DNA of 64,000 nucleotides, taken from contig NZ_JAUSYS010000001.1 in NCBI RefSeq assembly GCF_030817015.1, positions 2,728,001 through 2,792,000 on the forward strand, given 5' to 3'. Each line of letters begins with the position of its first letter. Positions within the stretch are counted from its first letter, which is position 1. The translations under genes and the position numbers were made by a program. The notes below the pieces were generated by a model that saw only the letters and a list, made by a program, of their open reading frames with translations, did not search any database and had not been told where the DNA came from. Below are positions 53,426 to 61,512 of the stretch, in pieces. The stretch is from Arthrobacter sp. V1I7 (GTDB taxonomy: Bacteria; Actinomycetota; Actinomycetes; Actinomycetales; Micrococcaceae).

Positions 53426-53468
53426 CGGTCGTTGCAACACCCAAGATTCTTGGGAGTTGCAACGACCG
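53426..53468. repeat. 43-bp near-perfect palindrome at a transposase remnant
   Basis: Left half CGGTCGTTGCAAC-A-CCCAAGA (53426-53446), centre T, right half TCTTGGG-A-GTTGCAACGACCG (53448-53468); 20 of 21 positions pair. The GTG start of the transposase fragment begins at the last base. It could be an insertion-sequence end plus transposase operator, or two abutted terminal repeats. Confidence 0.85.
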
Positions 53469-53698
53469 TGTCGTTTTTAAGCGAGGAAACTGCCGGGCGG
53501 AGGAAGTACACGCCGGCGCAGAAGGAGCAGTTCTTTTCGGTGCTGGGCCGGCTTGGAAGTGTGAGCGCGGCCGCGAGGGAACTCGGCTTCAATCAGATGA
53601 CGTGCTACCAACGGGTCCATAGATCTCGGCTCCCCAAGCGGTCCCATCAGTACTTTCGGCAGCGGAAGACCGGCTTGAGCCGGCGGAAGGCGGCAGCA
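53468..53698 (+). pseudogene. Transposase N-terminal fragment (IS30-like helix-turn-helix)
   Basis: From the GTG at 53468 the frame encodes SFLSEETAGRRKYTPAQK, then FFSVLGRLGSVSAAARELGFN and a second RRKAAAAV segment. Such repeated helix-turn-helix units are typical of the N-terminus of large actinobacterial IS30-family transposases. No catalytic DDE domain follows; the similarity stops around 53700, where the opposite-strand NUDIX gene begins. The rest of the element is missing. Confidence 0.55.
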
Positions 53699-53732
53699 GC
53701 GGTCCGAGTCATTGCGGGAGCGGGTCGCACGG

Positions 53733-54346
53733 CTATTCACCGGCAAGCGTGTGACGGTGGGATTTATCCCAAGGCTGATCCCACTCCAATTCACGGAGCA
53801 GCCAGTCCAGCACGTTGGCAGTGAAACCCCAGACACACCCATTGGCCAGTGGAAAACCTGGACCAGCCCATTCCTCGCCCTGCAACACGGTAGTACGGCG
53901 CGCAGGACCGGCAAGGTAGCTGCGAGTCACCCAAGGGCTTGACTGGATCTCATCCTCCTGCCAGTCCTGTGGCAACTGATCTTGATGGGCTTCTTCGAGC
54001 CAGGCCAGCACGGGGGTCACAACGTTCCCGCTCGCCAGCATGGCCAGTGCCGGTAGCGTACCGGGTATGTGCTTCTGGGTCAGGGGTATTCCGGATTCCT
54101 CGTAGCATTCCCGCATGGCAGCAGCCCCGGGGCTTTCCTCCGGCTCGATCCCGCCGCCAGGGAAAGCGAACTCGCCGGGTGATACCGCGAAGTGCAGGAG
54201 CGCCGTACTAGCAGGAACGCTACGTCCTCACCATCCACTGGGTTCGCCAGTATAAGCACAGCACTCGCGCGCAATGTTTGGTGATGTTCCTCGGTGCCGA
54301 GCGGCAACCCGGGCCAGCCCCACTGCTGCCTATGGGGCCGGTTCAT
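53733..54346 (-). pseudogene. NUDIX hydrolase, frameshifted
   Basis: The 5' part (ATG at 54346) reads SAVLILANPVDGEDVAFLLVRR and stays open to about 54180. The rest is in another frame: PGEFAFPGGGIEPEESPG then MRECYEESGIPL, with the full Nudix box GX5EX7REX2EEXG. Joining both needs one extra base at a CCC run (minus strand, near 54180). After correction the protein would be about 204 residues and resembles CoA/ADP-ribose-type NUDIX proteins (later part SPWVTRSYLAGP, LLRELEW). Either a real inactivating deletion or a homopolymer sequencing error. Confidence 0.75.
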
Positions 54347-54444
54347 AAGGTTGGCCAGTTGCTGCCCCGGGTTGATTATCCGCTGATCCTTGCCACCGCA
54401 GCGCTCCTTTCAGCTTAACAAGGTAATTCATTTGGGCAGCGGGC

Positions 54445-55551
54445 ATGTCACTGATCCTTAACTTCAGGCCGGGGAGACCAGGGACTCGCAAGGGCGACTT
54501 CTGCTTCGTCTTCATGGACGAAGGCACCCTCTACGCCGCCCGCGACACCTACGGGATCCGCCCGCTGGTCCTGGGCCGGCTGGAACGCGGCTGGGTGGTA
54601 GCCTCCGAGCAATCCGCCCTCGCCACCGTCGGCGCCAGCTTCCTCCGCGAGATCGAACCCGGTGAATTCATCGCCATCGACGAGGACGGCGTCCGGTCCC
54701 AGCGCTTTGCGGAAGCGACGCCGGCGGGCTGCGTTTTCGAGTACGTCTACCTTGCCAGTCCGGACGCCGCCATCGCGGGCCGCTCGGTGTACGAGTCCCG
54801 CGTGGAGATGGGCCGCCAACTGGCCCGGGAGAACACCCAGGAAGCGGACATCGTCATCCCGGTCCCGGAATCCGGCACGCCCGCGGCCGTGGGTTACGCC
54901 GAGGAATCCGGCATCCCGTTCGCGCACGGCTTCGTCAAGAACTCCTATGTGGGCCGCACGTTCATCCAGCCCTCGCAGACCCTGCGCCAGCTCGGCATCG
55001 GGCTCAAACTCAACGCCCTCGAATCCGTGATCCGCGGCAAGCGCGTCGTTGTGGTGGACGATTCGATCGTCCGCGGCAACACCCAGCGCGCCATCGTGCG
55101 GATGCTCCGGGAAGCCGGCGCCGCGAGCGTCCACATCAAGATTTCCTCCCCGCCCGTCAAGTGGCCCTGCTTCTACGGCATCGACTTCGCCTCCCGCGCG
55201 GAACTGATCGCCAACGGCGCCACCATCGACGAGATCACCCAGGCCATCGGCGCCGATTCGCTCGCCTACATCTCCGAAGACGGCATGATCCACGCCACCC
55301 GCCAGCCACGCGAACGGCTCTGCACCGCCTGCTTCACCGGCAAGTACCCCATCGAGCTGCCGGGTGGCGACAAGCTGGGCAAGAACCTGCTGGAACGCAC
55401 CGACCTCCCCGTCCGGGCAAGCACCGTCGCTGCCCCTCTGGGCACGCCGGTTGCCGTCGATGCCGCCATCCGCCTGGATGAGGACCCGGCCGAGAAAGCC
55501 GGCGCCACCGGAAGAGATCCGGGCATCCCTGTTATGTCCGCGACGTTTTGA
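54445..55551 (+). pseudogene. purF: Amidophosphoribosyltransferase, 5'-truncated copy
   Basis: From about 54493 the frame matches the middle and C-terminal part of PurF: GDFCFVFMDEGTLYAARDTYGIRPL, EYVYLASPDAAIAGRSVYESRVEMG, the PRPP loop VVVVDDSIVRGNTQRAI and RERLCTACFTGKYPIEL. The whole N-terminal glutaminase core, with the catalytic N-terminal Cys, is absent, replaced by about 16 unrelated residues. The ammonia-using phosphoribosyltransferase half is complete. This is probably a second, partial copy, since purF normally sits beside purM. A functional role is unlikely but the frame is intact. Confidence 0.8.
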
Positions 55552-55589
55552 TGCTGCCACGCGTAGCTCGGGGATGGGCGGCGCCCTGC

Positions 55590-56561
55590 CTAGTTAGATC
55601 CTTTTTTGAGGTCTTCAGTGTCGCCGAATCGCCGGCGGTATGAACTCGGTGTCGTTGCGTATTCGGCGACGAAGCGTTGTCGGAAGGTCACGGCACTGTC
55701 GAATCCGCATTCTTCAGCGATTTTTGCCACGCCCAGGTCTGTAGCCTCCAGGAGCGAACGTGCATGATCGAGCCGCAGCGCCCGTATCCACTTGGCAGGA
55801 CTGCTCCCGGTGGCATCATGAAAGACCCTATTGAAGTGGCGTTTGCTCATGCACGCCCGGGCGGCTAAATCATCGACGGACAACGGTTCGCGGAGGTTCC
55901 CGGCTGCCCACTGAAGAATTTTTGAAATCGGGTCCTGGCCATCTTGGGGCGGAATCGGGCGCCGGACATACTGGGCCTGGCCGCCTTCACGGTGTGGGGC
56001 GAGCACGAGATGCCGGGCGAGTTCGGTCGCTGCAGTGGATCCCAATCGCGTACGGACGATGTGCAGGCAGGCGTCCAGGGCGGAGGCCGTGCCTGCGGAG
56101 GTAAGCATGTCACCGTGGTCGATGTAAAGCGCCGAGGGATCGACGGTGACGAAGGGATTCTGCTCCCCGAATTCCCGGCTCTTTGCCCAGTGGGTCACTG
56201 CTTTGCGCCCGTTAAGGACTCCGCTGCTGGCCAGGGGGAAGGCCCCCAGGCACAGGCCGACGAGCAAGGTGCCGGCAGACTGGGCGGAGGTTAGGGTCTG
56301 CTTCAAGCTGTCGCTGACCCGCGGAAGTTCAGCCGGCCAGGAAGGGATCACGACCATATCGGCGTCTTTGACTTCATCGGGACCCACGACGCCATCGATC
56401 AGCATCCCTTCGGCCGTGGTTACCGGTTGTCCGCTTTCGGTCCACACCATCGTGTTCCAGTCAGGGGCCAGACCAAGCCGTTTCACTTCTCCGAAGACGA
56501 GGAGCGGAACGGAGAGATGAAACATGGTGATGCCACTAAAGGCGTAGATCGCGATCTTCAT
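55590..56561 (-). CDS. GlxA family transcriptional regulator (PfpI/DJ-1 domain + AraC helix-turn-helix)
   Basis: About 323 residues. Residues ~1-175 form a DJ-1/PfpI-like sensor domain (IAIYAFSGITMFHLSVPLLVFGEV, GTLLVGLCLGAFPLASSGVL with the nucleophile-elbow Cys). Residues ~210-315 are an AraC-type DNA-binding domain with two helix-turn-helices (LSVDDLAARACMSKRHFNRVF, GVAKIAEECGFDSAVTFRQRF). The ATG at 56561 has AGGA just upstream; 56576 is an alternative. Divergent from the cysteine hydrolase gene, which it probably controls; the effector is unknown. Confidence 0.9.
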   Translation of the reverse strand: MKIAIYAFSGITMFHLSVPLLVFGEVKRLGLAPDWNTMVWTESGQPVTTAEGMLIDGVVGPDEVKDADMVVIPSWPAELPRVSDSLKQTLTSAQSAGTLLVGLCLGAFPLASSGVLNGRKAVTHWAKSREFGEQNPFVTVDPSALYIDHGDMLTSAGTASALDACLHIVRTRLGSTAATELARHLVLAPHREGGQAQYVRRPIPPQDGQDPISKILQWAAGNLREPLSVDDLAARACMSKRHFNRVFHDATGSSPAKWIRALRLDHARSLLEATDLGVAKIAEECGFDSAVTFRQRFVAEYATTPSSYRRRFGDTEDLKKGSN

Positions 56562-56683
56562 ATGTCCTATTGTCATCGAAAGGTGGCTTTTGTGCCACTC
56601 ACGGCTGCGGGGTAAACGCTGGGATTCTGGAATTAGTGGTTGCGATTATGCGCAGCCTCCAACTTCTACGAAAGGAACGGGTC

Positions 56684-57331
56684 GTGAACGCACCCCGTCG
56701 CGCTTTGATCATCATCGATGTCCAGCAGGAGTACTTCGAAGGACTCCTCCCCATCCAGTACCCGGATCGTGATACCTCGATTGCGAACATCGTGAAGGCC
56801 GTCGACACCGCCGGACAGGCCGGTCTGCCGATCGCCGTCATCCAGCATGAGTTGCCTGAGGGTGCCCCTGTCTTTGCCAAAGGGACGCCCGGGTGGAATC
56901 TGCACCCGGAGGTGGCAGCTCGTTTCTCAACGTCCTGGAAGCACGGCACGAAGGCTGTAGCCAGCGTCTTTGAAGATGCCGGCCTGGTTCAGTGGCTGCG
57001 GGACAACGACGTCGACACCGTGACTCTCGTCGGCTACATGACCAACAATTGCGTCATCGGCTCGGCGGCCGGGGCCGAGCCGCTGGGATTCGCCGTTGAG
57101 GTCCTCTCGGACGCCACGGGAGCAGTACACCTCCTTAATGAAGCCGGAAGCGTCCCGGCGCAGCAGGTGCACGAAACCCTCATGGTGGTTCTTCACTCAA
57201 ACTTTGCTGCCGTGGCAAGCACCACCGCTTGGGAAAACGCCATTGGCCAGAACGCCGGCCTGCCGAAGAGCGATCTGGGCTCCTCCATCCTCGCAGGCCA
57301 GGCAGCTTTCACCGCAGTCAGCGCACCCTAG
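56684..57331 (+). CDS. Isochorismatase-family cysteine hydrolase
   Basis: A 215-residue cysteine hydrolase. Catalytic triad positions: Asp in RALIIIDVQQEYFEG, Lys in SWKHGTKAVAS, and Cys in VGYMTNNCVIGSAAGA, followed by the family FAVEVLSDATGAV. Substrates in the family include nicotinamide, N-carbamoyl compounds and isochorismate; none is implied. The GTG start at 56684 has AAAGGA eight bases upstream. A 122-bp intergenic region separates it from the divergent GlxA-type regulator, a common local regulator-enzyme pair. Confidence 0.9.
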   Translation: MNAPRRALIIIDVQQEYFEGLLPIQYPDRDTSIANIVKAVDTAGQAGLPIAVIQHELPEGAPVFAKGTPGWNLHPEVAARFSTSWKHGTKAVASVFEDAGLVQWLRDNDVDTVTLVGYMTNNCVIGSAAGAEPLGFAVEVLSDATGAVHLLNEAGSVPAQQVHETLMVVLHSNFAAVASTTAWENAIGQNAGLPKSDLGSSILAGQAAFTAVSAP

Positions 57332-57912
57332 CCCGGGGCCGGTGGTGGGCCGAATCAATGGGCCCCCCACCGCCGCAAGGCAGGCGCCCAGAACAAGTGG
57401 CCGATCGGGCAGGCAGTACCGTCTCTTGCTTTGCAGTCAATCGTCCGGGCGGGCGGAATCCTGGCCGCCGGTAGTTGTCGCGTGTTGCGTTTTTCTCCTT
57501 CAGATGCTGCGGCGTGTCCTTGGCCCGCCGGGCTCCAGCTGCTGGCAACCGGCCCAGGCGACGTGGGCCGAAGCACCGGCACGGACTCATTGCGCTGATA
57601 TTGTGCGCTGGGAAAAGGTACGCGTCCCGGGAGGTGCGCTCCCGACGAAGCGGACGGGAGGGATTGGCTGTAGCCGATGTGGATGCAGGCACTGATGTAG
57701 ACCACGGTCGCCGGCGGTGCCTCATCCTGGGCTCCGGCATCGCGTATACCGGCAGAAACAGCCGCGGACGAAATCCCGCTCTCCCCCAGGGACACTCCCT
57801 GCAGGCACAGGAACGTTCCATCGAACTCATCGCCGACGCCTTCGAAATGCCCGGCCAGGGCTAAGCTGCATCGTCTTGACCCGCCCCACACCAGAGAAAT
57901 TGACACAAATCG
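57332..57912. other. 581 bp without a recognisable gene
   Basis: Open frames on both strands are short and of low coding quality. One plus-strand frame (57475-57864) and one minus-strand frame (57355-57906) are open, but neither has a ribosome site, a family match I recognise, or neighbours in register. It lies in the decayed zone and may be gene debris. Confidence 0.5.
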
Positions 57913-59173
57913 TTGGATAAAACACGTGCAGCAGAGGCCAAGCCTGTAGCTTCACCAGAAGCATCAGATGAAAACCGGGCAGTCCAACGACGGATCGTGG
58001 GAATCCTGGTGGCGGGGCAGATCCTTGGAGGCCTCGGGATGGGGGCCTCGCTGTCCCTCGGGTCGCTGCTGGCTGTGCAGGTATCGGGCTCGACCTTGTG
58101 GTCCGGGATGGGAGCGACGATGAGCACTTTGGGCGCGGCCGCGTTCGCGATCCCGCTGGCCCGTCTCGCGATGAGGCGCGGACGCCGCTTCTCACTCGCC
58201 CTGGGCGCCCTGATCTCCGGTACGGGAGCCGCCGTCGCCATCGCTTCTGCAGCAGCGTCCACGTTCGCCGGGTTGCTCGTGGGACTTGCCCTGCTCGGGG
58301 CCGGAACAGCCGTGAGCTTCCAGGCACGCTTTGCCGCGACAGATCATGCTACAGCCCGGACCCGCGGGCGTGACCTTTCGATTGTTGTGTGGTCAACCAC
58401 CATCGGGGCTGTGGCCCGGACCCAACCTTTTTGAACCGGGGGAAGCCTTCGGCCGGCTGCTTCAGCTGCCCTCCCTGACGGGTGCCTTCGCGTTCACCGT
58501 GATCGCGCAGCTCCTGGCGGCGCTCGTCTACATCATCGGGCTCCGGTCCGCCCCGCTGGCCGCGCTCTCCAGGGCCGGGGCAGGCGCCGGGCGGCCTGCC
58601 TCGGGATTCGCCATCCTGGGAGGCAACGCCAAGGCACGTTTCGCAGTCACTGCGGTCGCGCTCAGCCACGGCATCATGGTCGCGCTCATGTCGATGACCC
58701 CGGTGCACCTTCACGACCACGGCGCCAGCCTGGCTGTTGTGGGCATCACCATCAGCCTGCACGTCGCCGGCATGTTCGCGCTCTCCCCCGTGTTCGGCTG
58801 GCTCTCGGACCGGACCGGCCGCGTCCCGGTCCTCCTTGCCGGGCAGGGGATGCTGCTGGCCTCCCTCGTGCTCGCCTGGCTCGCCCCGCACGCCATGGTC
58901 ACGCCAAGTCTCATTCTCTTGGGCTTGGGATGGTCCGCCTCGATAGTCTCCGGGTCAGCCCTTCTCACCGACACACTCACTGCAGGCGAGCGTCCCGCCG
59001 TGCAGGGAGTCTCGGACCTGATCATGAACCTGACCGGGGCAGCGTGCGGGGCCCTGGCCGGGCCGGTCCTGGCCGTCATCGGCTTCCCGGGACTGGCAAC
59101 CGCAGTCATTCCCCTCGTAGCGGTCATCGTCGTCTGGACGGCATTACGCGCACTCCCGGCCCGCAGCGCATAA
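57913..59173 (+). pseudogene. MFS transporter, frameshifted
   Basis: Two overlapping frames read as one MFS protein of about 420 residues. The first (TTG at 57913 to 58434) covers helices 1-5: QILGGLGMGASLSLGSLLAV, RLAMRRGRRFSLALG (MFS motif A). The second (to 59173) continues with GPNLFEPGEAFGRLLQLP, SPVFGWLSDRTGRVPVL, helices 6-12 and VVWTALRALPA. The junction is at 58407-58412 (GTGGCCCGGACC), where one extra C breaks a GAVA-GPN sequence. Either a real +1 frameshift or a homopolymer error. Substrate unknown. Confidence 0.8.
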
Positions 59174-59176
59174 GCC

Positions 59177-59491
59177 ATGAGCCCGACGACAACTGCGGGG
59201 CAAGGTGCTGCTGCCGGGAACATACACGGGTCTTGTCTTCCCGGCAGCGGCCCAGGACAGGGATTTCCGCTCCATCCTCATCCCCGACTCCGCCCAGCTC
59301 AGCGGCGGCCGTCCTTGTGGCACCTGGACCAGCTCCCGGCCGAGGGCATCATTGTGACCTACTGCCAAAGCGGGGTCCGGAACTCGGTCGCGGCCAGCGC
59401 CCTGCGCCGCGCCGGCTACGACGTCGTCGAACTCGACGGCTGCTACGCCGCCTGGGCCGCACACCAGAACTCCGTGGCCTCCGCCGGCTAA
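59177..59491 (+). pseudogene. Rhodanese-like C-terminal fragment
   Basis: The C-terminal ~55 residues (HLDQLPAEGIIVTYCQSGVR, then NSVAASALRRAGYDVVELDG) are the second half of a rhodanese domain with the active-site Cys in CQSGVR. The N-terminal ~50 residues do not resemble the first half of the domain, so the gene seems truncated or rearranged. Persulfide or thiosulfate sulfurtransfer would be the family role. Confidence 0.65.
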
Positions 59492-60077
59492 GCCGCGCAG
59501 CACCAAAAACAGTTCCACCCATGATCGGCGGCGGACCGGGAAACCGGACCGCCGCCGACGGCCTTCCCTCCAGCGACGAAGCGCAATGACATCCGGCAAC
59601 ACTCCACAGCGACGCCTCATGCCGCGCCCTTCCGGCCCGCCTCGCTGGGGTCGGCGCTGTTTCGCTGCCGAAGCTGCCGCTGCTGGCCTGCCCGCCCTTT
59701 CGGGCCTGCTCCTCCGTGTCTTCCCGTTTCCGAACTGTCCGGGATTGTTTTGGTCTGCCGTAACTCTCACCTTTCATTCGACATTTTCGTGAGTTTGTAA
59801 TAATGCAGAGGTCGGTGTCCGCTGATGCCAGCCTGCCCTGAATCAGATGGGCATCGGGTACGTGCTGGTTGGATGAAGTGCTCTGCCGTGAGCAGCCCTG
59901 ACAACACTGCCTTTTAACGAGTCTCCGGTTGTATGCCCGGCGCGCTTCCCCATTACCGTAAGCGGCACCCCGTAGCCCTCGGCCCGCATGGTGGCGGCGG
60001 CACTGAGACCAGAAGCCCCTGCCAGACGATGATGACTTTCTGCTGTTCCATTCCTTCTCCCCTACCCGCAGCGGCGG
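59492..60077. other. 586 bp without a recognisable gene
   Basis: No convincing open frame, tRNA or repeat. AT-rich patches near 59780-59810 (TTGTAATAATGCAG) might hold a promoter. The copper-operon promoter lies immediately after this stretch. Confidence 0.5.
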
Positions 60078-60134
60078 TTGACAGCGATACCCCCTCGGGG
60101 TATAGGGTACTACAGATATACCCCTATGGGGTAT
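60078..60134 (+). promoter_or_regulatory. Copper-operon promoter with two CsoR-type operators
   Basis: A -35 TTGACA (60078-60083) and -10 TATAGG (60101-60106) with a 17-bp spacer form a near-ideal sigma-70 promoter. Operator 1, ATACCCC-CTC-GGGGTAT (60087-60103), fills the spacer and overlaps the -10. Operator 2, ATACCCC-TAT-GGGGTAT (60118-60134), lies just past the expected start site. This is the G-tract dyad type bound by CsoR-family metal sensors. Copper release of repression is inferred from the downstream genes; no csoR gene is visible. Confidence 0.85.
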
Positions 60135-60154
60135 CGAACGGAAAGGAAGCGACC

Positions 60155-60367
60155 ATGATGACCACTGAATTCCAGGTGACCGGGATGACCTGCATGCACT
60201 GCGAGCTGTCCATACGCGAGGAGGTCGGAGAGATTCCTGGCGTTGAATCCGTTGAGGTAAGCCATCAGACCGGCAAGCTTGTGGTGACTGGCGGTGAGAC
60301 CGTCGAAGAGGGTGCGGTCATCGCGGCCGTCGAACAGGCAGGTTACCAGGCGGTGCGGTCAGCATGA
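60155..60367 (+). CDS. copZ: Copper chaperone CopZ (heavy-metal-associated domain)
   Basis: A 70-residue single HMA domain. The copper-binding motif is VTGMTCMHC and the fold pattern ends with AAVEQAGYQAV. It carries Cu(I) in the cytosol to the exporter CopA. The ATG at 60155 (or 60158) follows AAAGGAAG. First gene of the CsoR-controlled operon; its stop overlaps the next start by four bases. Confidence 0.92.
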   Translation: MMTTEFQVTGMTCMHCELSIREEVGEIPGVESVEVSHQTGKLVVTGGETVEEGAVIAAVEQAGYQAVRSA

Positions 60368-61353
60368 ACGCTGCTGGGCGCCTGGGAGCATATGCGGCCG
60401 GGTTGGCAGTAGCATTCACCGGTGCGTTTGCCGCTGCAGGGGCCGTCGTTCCTGAAGGTACGGTCTCGGCCTGGATGCAGAGCGTGGATGGCCCAACGGA
60501 CCAGCACGCCTCTGATCAGCACAGCGGTGGACAGGAGGACTCACCCGCGCCGGCTTCGTCCTCCGGAACTGCCCGGACGGGTTCCCCGGTTCGGGGTGTG
60601 GCTATGGAGCAGGGCGGCTACCTGCTCCAGGGCATCTCCGCTCCGGAGGCCGTCGGGCAAGCTGGGGAACTGTCGTTCACCATTACAGGCCGGGACGGGA
60701 AACCGGTAACCGCCTTTGACACTGAGCATGAGAAGGACCTGCACCTGATTGTGGTGCGTTCGGACGGGGCGCATTACCGTCATGTGCACCCGGTGATGGA
60801 CGAGGCCGGGCGCTGGGCCCTGCCCTGGTCGTGGGATGCCGCCGGCACTTACCGGATCTACGCCGACGTCGTGCCGTCCGGCACGGGCGGGAACTTGACT
60901 CTGACCCGGACGGTTGCGGTGGCCGGCGACTTCGCGCCGGCAGCTTCTGAGGTGGCCGCCACGGATGGGGTCGACGGGTTCCAGCTCTCCCTGAACGGTG
61001 AACTGTCGGCCGGATCCGCGTCGACGCTGACGGTCAACGTCAGTCGAAACGGGCAGCCGGTGACTGACCTGCAGCCTTACCTGGGAGCTTACGGGCACTT
61101 GGTGGCGCTTCGCTCCGGGGACCTGGCCTATCTGCATGTGCACCCTGAAGGTGCTGAACCGGTCGGAAACGAAGTTTCCGGGCCGGCGGTTGAATTCGCC
61201 ACCACGGCGCCCACCCCGGGCCGCTACTACCTCTACTTCGATTTCCAGGTTGACGGGACGGTCCACAGCGCCGGATTCGCCCTCGACACGCACGGATCCT
61301 CCGCCACGAGCACCGGCGACAGCGCAGCTGACGACGGTCACAGCGATCACTGA
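60364..61353 (+). CDS. Exported His-rich metal-binding protein with duplicated HVHP motif
   Basis: A 329-residue protein with an N-terminal hydrophobic segment (AYAAGLAVAFTGAFAAAGAVV) acting as signal or anchor, then a His/Gln/Asp-rich linker (DQHASDQHSGG). The outer part has two copies of a motif: LHLIVVRSDGAHYRHVHP (around residue 130) and GHLVALRSGDLAYLHVHP (around 245), with beta-rich FixH/CopC-like surroundings. The C-terminus is His/Asp-rich (DDGHSDH). It commonly sits between copZ and copA in Micrococcaceae and is annotated heavy-metal-binding. Probably binds copper outside the membrane; affinity and valence unknown. Confidence 0.8.
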   Translation: MNAAGRLGAYAAGLAVAFTGAFAAAGAVVPEGTVSAWMQSVDGPTDQHASDQHSGGQEDSPAPASSSGTARTGSPVRGVAMEQGGYLLQGISAPEAVGQAGELSFTITGRDGKPVTAFDTEHEKDLHLIVVRSDGAHYRHVHPVMDEAGRWALPWSWDAAGTYRIYADVVPSGTGGNLTLTRTVAVAGDFAPAASEVAATDGVDGFQLSLNGELSAGSASTLTVNVSRNGQPVTDLQPYLGAYGHLVALRSGDLAYLHVHPEGAEPVGNEVSGPAVEFATTAPTPGRYYLYFDFQVDGTVHSAGFALDTHGSSATSTGDSAADDGHSDH

Positions 61354-61421
61354 TCCATCCCTACCATCCCCGGCGGACCGCCAGGACAGGCGGACCCCGC
61401 ACCGGGAGAAAGAAGTTTCCC

Positions 61422-61484
61422 ATGTCTGAAAACTCCACCCTGTTCCAAGTGCCGGGTCTCGACATCGAACTCGAGATCGGCGGG
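61422..61484 (+). pseudogene. copA: 5' remnant of copA (start and first codons only)
   Basis: ATG at 61422 after GGGAGAAAG encodes [20 protein letters not shown], a usual copA N-terminus that should continue into a GMTCxxC metal-binding domain. Instead, at about 61484, the sequence jumps to the copA first-helix region in a different frame. The heavy-metal-associated domain and linker have been lost by an out-of-frame deletion. Confidence 0.75.
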
Positions 61485-61512
61485 GCTGAAGCACCGGCTG
61501 ATCGGCAGCGCC

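Noticed and set aside
54445..54492. Treating the purF frame as a full enzyme with an alternative N-terminus
   Set aside because: The first ~16 residues are unrelated to the family and the Ntn-hydrolase domain with its catalytic Cys is absent.
57355..57906. Minus-strand frame in the gene-poor gap
   Set aside because: No start signal, no family resemblance and frame likely open by composition alone.
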